This document shows positions 5,500-6,259 of a stretch of 6,259 nucleotides of DNA, piece after piece. The notes beneath the pieces are model-generated. The model saw nothing but the letters and a program-made list of their open reading frames with translations, was not told where the DNA came from and did no database searches. This DNA is from a bacterium (GTDB lineage: Bacteria; Bacillota_I; Bacilli_A; RF39; UBA660), in contig RKAN01000100.1 in the NCBI GenBank assembly GCA_014845975.1, positions 1 through 6,259 of the forward strand. The letters run 5' to 3'. The position numbers and the translations under genes are program-made. The number at the start of each line of letters is the position of its first letter. Positions within the stretch are counted from its first letter, which is position 1.

Positions 5500-5786
5500 T
5501 GGCTTGCATGAATGAAATATTCCCTATCATATTATATGTTCTCGGTAGTATACTATTAATAGCTTTAATTGTTTTGACAGTTAAAGTGATTAAGACCGTA
5601 AAGAAAGTAAATGAAGTAGTAGATGACTTAAATAATAAGTCTAGAAAATTAAATGGTGTTTTTGATATTGTAGATAATGCTACTGATGCATTGTCTATTA
5701 TGAGTGATAAAGTTGTTAATTTTTTAGTAAATGGAATTGTCAATCTATTTACAAGAAAGAAAAAGGAGGAAAAAGACGATGAGTAA
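5499..5786 (+). CDS. Small membrane protein, DUF948/YtxG-like
   Basis: This 95-residue protein has one N-terminal membrane span (residues about 7-31, IFPIILYVLGSILLIALIVL onwards) followed by a Lys-rich juxtamembrane stretch and an amphipathic helical tail (VKKVNEVVDDLNNKSRKLNGVF), then a charged end, KKKEEKDDE. This layout and its position directly before a YtxH-family gene match YtxG (DUF948, UPF0478) of B. subtilis, which precedes ytxH in the ytxGHJ stress operon. It is shorter than typical DUF948 proteins (about 130-140), so the family call rests on architecture and context. The ATG overlaps the previous stop as TAATG, with AAGGAT at 5485-5490 spaced 8 nt. A second ATG lies three codons in. 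Topology is probably N-out/C-in; function unknown. Confidence 0.75.
   Translation: MACMNEIFPIILYVLGSILLIALIVLTVKVIKTVKKVNEVVDDLNNKSRKLNGVFDIVDNATDALSIMSDKVVNFLVNGIVNLFTRKKKEEKDDE
5763..5769 (+). promoter_or_regulatory. Strong Shine-Dalgarno that fixes the YtxH start
   Basis: AAGGAGG, a full-length match to the anti-Shine-Dalgarno, ends 9 nt before ATG 5779-5781. An in-frame ATG exists further upstream at 5731, but it lies deep in the preceding gene, has no such site, and would add a basic tail before the YtxH membrane span. The site is inside the coding sequence of the DUF948-like gene. Confidence 0.85.
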
Positions 5787-6183
5787 AAAGAAAAGTGGCT
5801 TAGGAAAGTTATTTGCTGGCGTAGCAATTGGAACAGGATTGGGAGTTTTGTTTGCACCTAAAAAGGGAGAAGAAACACGAAAAGAATTAAAAGAAAAAAT
5901 TGATGAACTAATAAATCGTGCAAAGGATTTAGACAAGGAAGAGGTCAAAGAAACTATTCAAAACAAAATTGAAGAAATTCAATCAGAACTTGCTGATCTT
6001 GATAAAGAAAAAGTAATCAAAATTGCTAAGAAAAAGGCAGCTCAAATTCAAGATATGGCAGAAGAATTAGTAGATTATGCGGTTGAAAAAGGAACTCCAG
6101 TTTTAGAAAAAACCGCTAATGCTGTTCGTGAAAAAGCAATTGATGTAACAAAACAAGTACTAAAAAAATTAGAAGAAAAGTAA
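5779..6183 (+). CDS. ytxH: YtxH-family membrane protein
   Basis: This 134-residue protein (B. subtilis YtxH is about 151) has the YtxH pattern: a Gly-rich membrane segment LFAGVAIGTGLGVLFAPKKG (residues 11-30) ending in the hallmark FAPKKGEETR (25-34). The rest is a long, charged helical tail with a related heptamer repeated at a 23-residue offset (DLDKEEV 50-56 and DLDKEKV 73-79). No enzyme motif is seen. The family is widespread in Firmicutes, often stress-induced, and has no settled biochemical role. The start is taken at 5779 because of the strong Shine-Dalgarno and the domain boundary, giving an 8-nt overlap with the DUF948-like gene. The stop codon is directly followed by the operon terminator. 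Family assignment is good; function unknown. Confidence 0.9.
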   Translation: MSKKKSGLGKLFAGVAIGTGLGVLFAPKKGEETRKELKEKIDELINRAKDLDKEEVKETIQNKIEEIQSELADLDKEKVIKIAKKKAAQIQDMAEELVDYAVEKGTPVLEKTANAVREKAIDVTKQVLKKLEEK

Positions 6184-6213
6184 GATTATTGGTTATCGAT
6201 AATCTTTTTTTTT
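6182..6213 (+). terminator. Intrinsic terminator closing the lipoprotein-ytxH operon
   Basis: GATTATTG (6184-6191) pairs with CGATAATC (6197-6204), with one G-U pair, around a 5-nt loop, GTTAT. Two further A-U pairs extend the stem to 6182/6206. A run of nine T follows (6205-6213). The stem starts within the stop codon of the YtxH gene (6181-6183). It is the clearest terminator in the window and its T-run abuts the next promoter. Confidence 0.9.
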
Positions 6214-6221
6214 GCTATAAT
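6213..6221 (+). promoter_or_regulatory. Extended -10 promoter for the next gene
   Basis: TGCTATAAT joins a perfect TATAAT (6216-6221) to the TGn extension, directly at the end of the terminator T-run. A -35 at 17 nt would fall inside the terminator hairpin (TTATCG, 6193-6198) and is poor. The expected transcription start, near 6228, leaves about 9 nt before ATG 6237, at the Shine-Dalgarno GGTGAT (6228-6233). The 15-nt distance from -10 to ATG equals that at trmB. Confidence 0.7.
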
Positions 6222-6236
6222 GAAGTTGGTGATAAT

Positions 6237-6259
6237 ATGAAAAAAATGGATACTGCGAA
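6237..6259 (+). CDS. Start of a gene that runs off the window, unidentified
   Basis: ATG 6237-6239 follows GGTGAT (6228-6233) by 3 nt and opens a frame to the end of the window, reading MKKMDTA. A second in-frame ATG at 6246 is further from the Shine-Dalgarno. Seven residues do not allow a family call. It has its own extended -10 promoter just after the preceding terminator, so it starts a separate transcription unit. Confidence 0.6.

Noticed and set aside
5731..5778. Upstream in-frame ATG as the YtxH start
   Set aside because: No Shine-Dalgarno, a 56-nt overlap with the preceding gene, and an added basic stretch before the YtxH domain. ATG 5779 has AAGGAGG.
5471..5857. Open frame on the minus strand across the DUF948-like and YtxH genes
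   Set aside because: Low-complexity Phe/Ser/Thr content, antisense to two well-supported genes, with no start signals.
5745..5948. Shorter open frame on the minus strand inside YtxH
   Set aside because: Shadow of the YtxH coding frame, with no supporting signal.
6237..6259. Calling the last partial gene alaS from its MKKM start
   Set aside because: Some alanyl-tRNA synthetases begin similarly, but seven residues are not evidence.
1..6259. CRISPR arrays, insertion sequences, tRNA/rRNA genes, riboswitches
   Set aside because: No spaced direct repeats, transposase motifs, terminal repeats or RNA gene signatures were seen, and the leaders are too short for riboswitches.

Overview
The window is strongly AT-rich (roughly 30% GC by eye) and closely packed, with all genes on the + strand. 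TGA ends two reading frames (94-96 and 1295-1297) and tryptophan is encoded by TGG, so the standard bacterial code fits better than the Mycoplasma code. Shine-Dalgarno sites are of the AGAGGTGA or AAGGAGG type. Protein content points to a low-GC Firmicute of the Bacilli/Erysipelotrichia/Tenericutes-like kind: a U32 pair-like arrangement before greA, plus trigger factor, TrmB, and a YtxG/YtxH-like pair.

Left half (1-3765) is translation, transcription and folding housekeeping. The tail of an upstream gene (1-96) is followed by a U32-family tRNA hydroxylation protein (TrhP/YrrO type). A consensus promoter then overlaps the U32 stop codon and drives greA and tig, which end in an intrinsic terminator that swallows the tig stop codon. 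trmB follows from its own extended -10 promoter directly after that terminator.

Right half (3766-6213) is a four-gene envelope-type operon: a tyrosine-rich lipoprotein, a 340-residue charged, mostly disordered protein with an N-terminal amphipathic helix, a small DUF948/YtxG-like membrane protein, and a YtxH-family membrane protein. The last three starts are tightly coupled (10 nt gap, TAATG overlap, 8 nt overlap), and an intrinsic terminator closes the unit. Its promoter carries a perfect 15-bp match to the PerR box (TTATAATNATTATAA), covering the -10 element, and a 12-bp palindrome lies about 40 bp upstream. Since ytxGHJ is a stress operon in Bacillus subtilis, a peroxide- or metal-controlled envelope stress cassette is the most interesting reading of this window. 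This is an inference.

A further gene begins at 6237, again behind an extended -10 promoter tucked against a terminator. No RNA genes, mobile elements, CRISPR arrays or origins were seen. No gene-free stretch exceeds about 85 bases.
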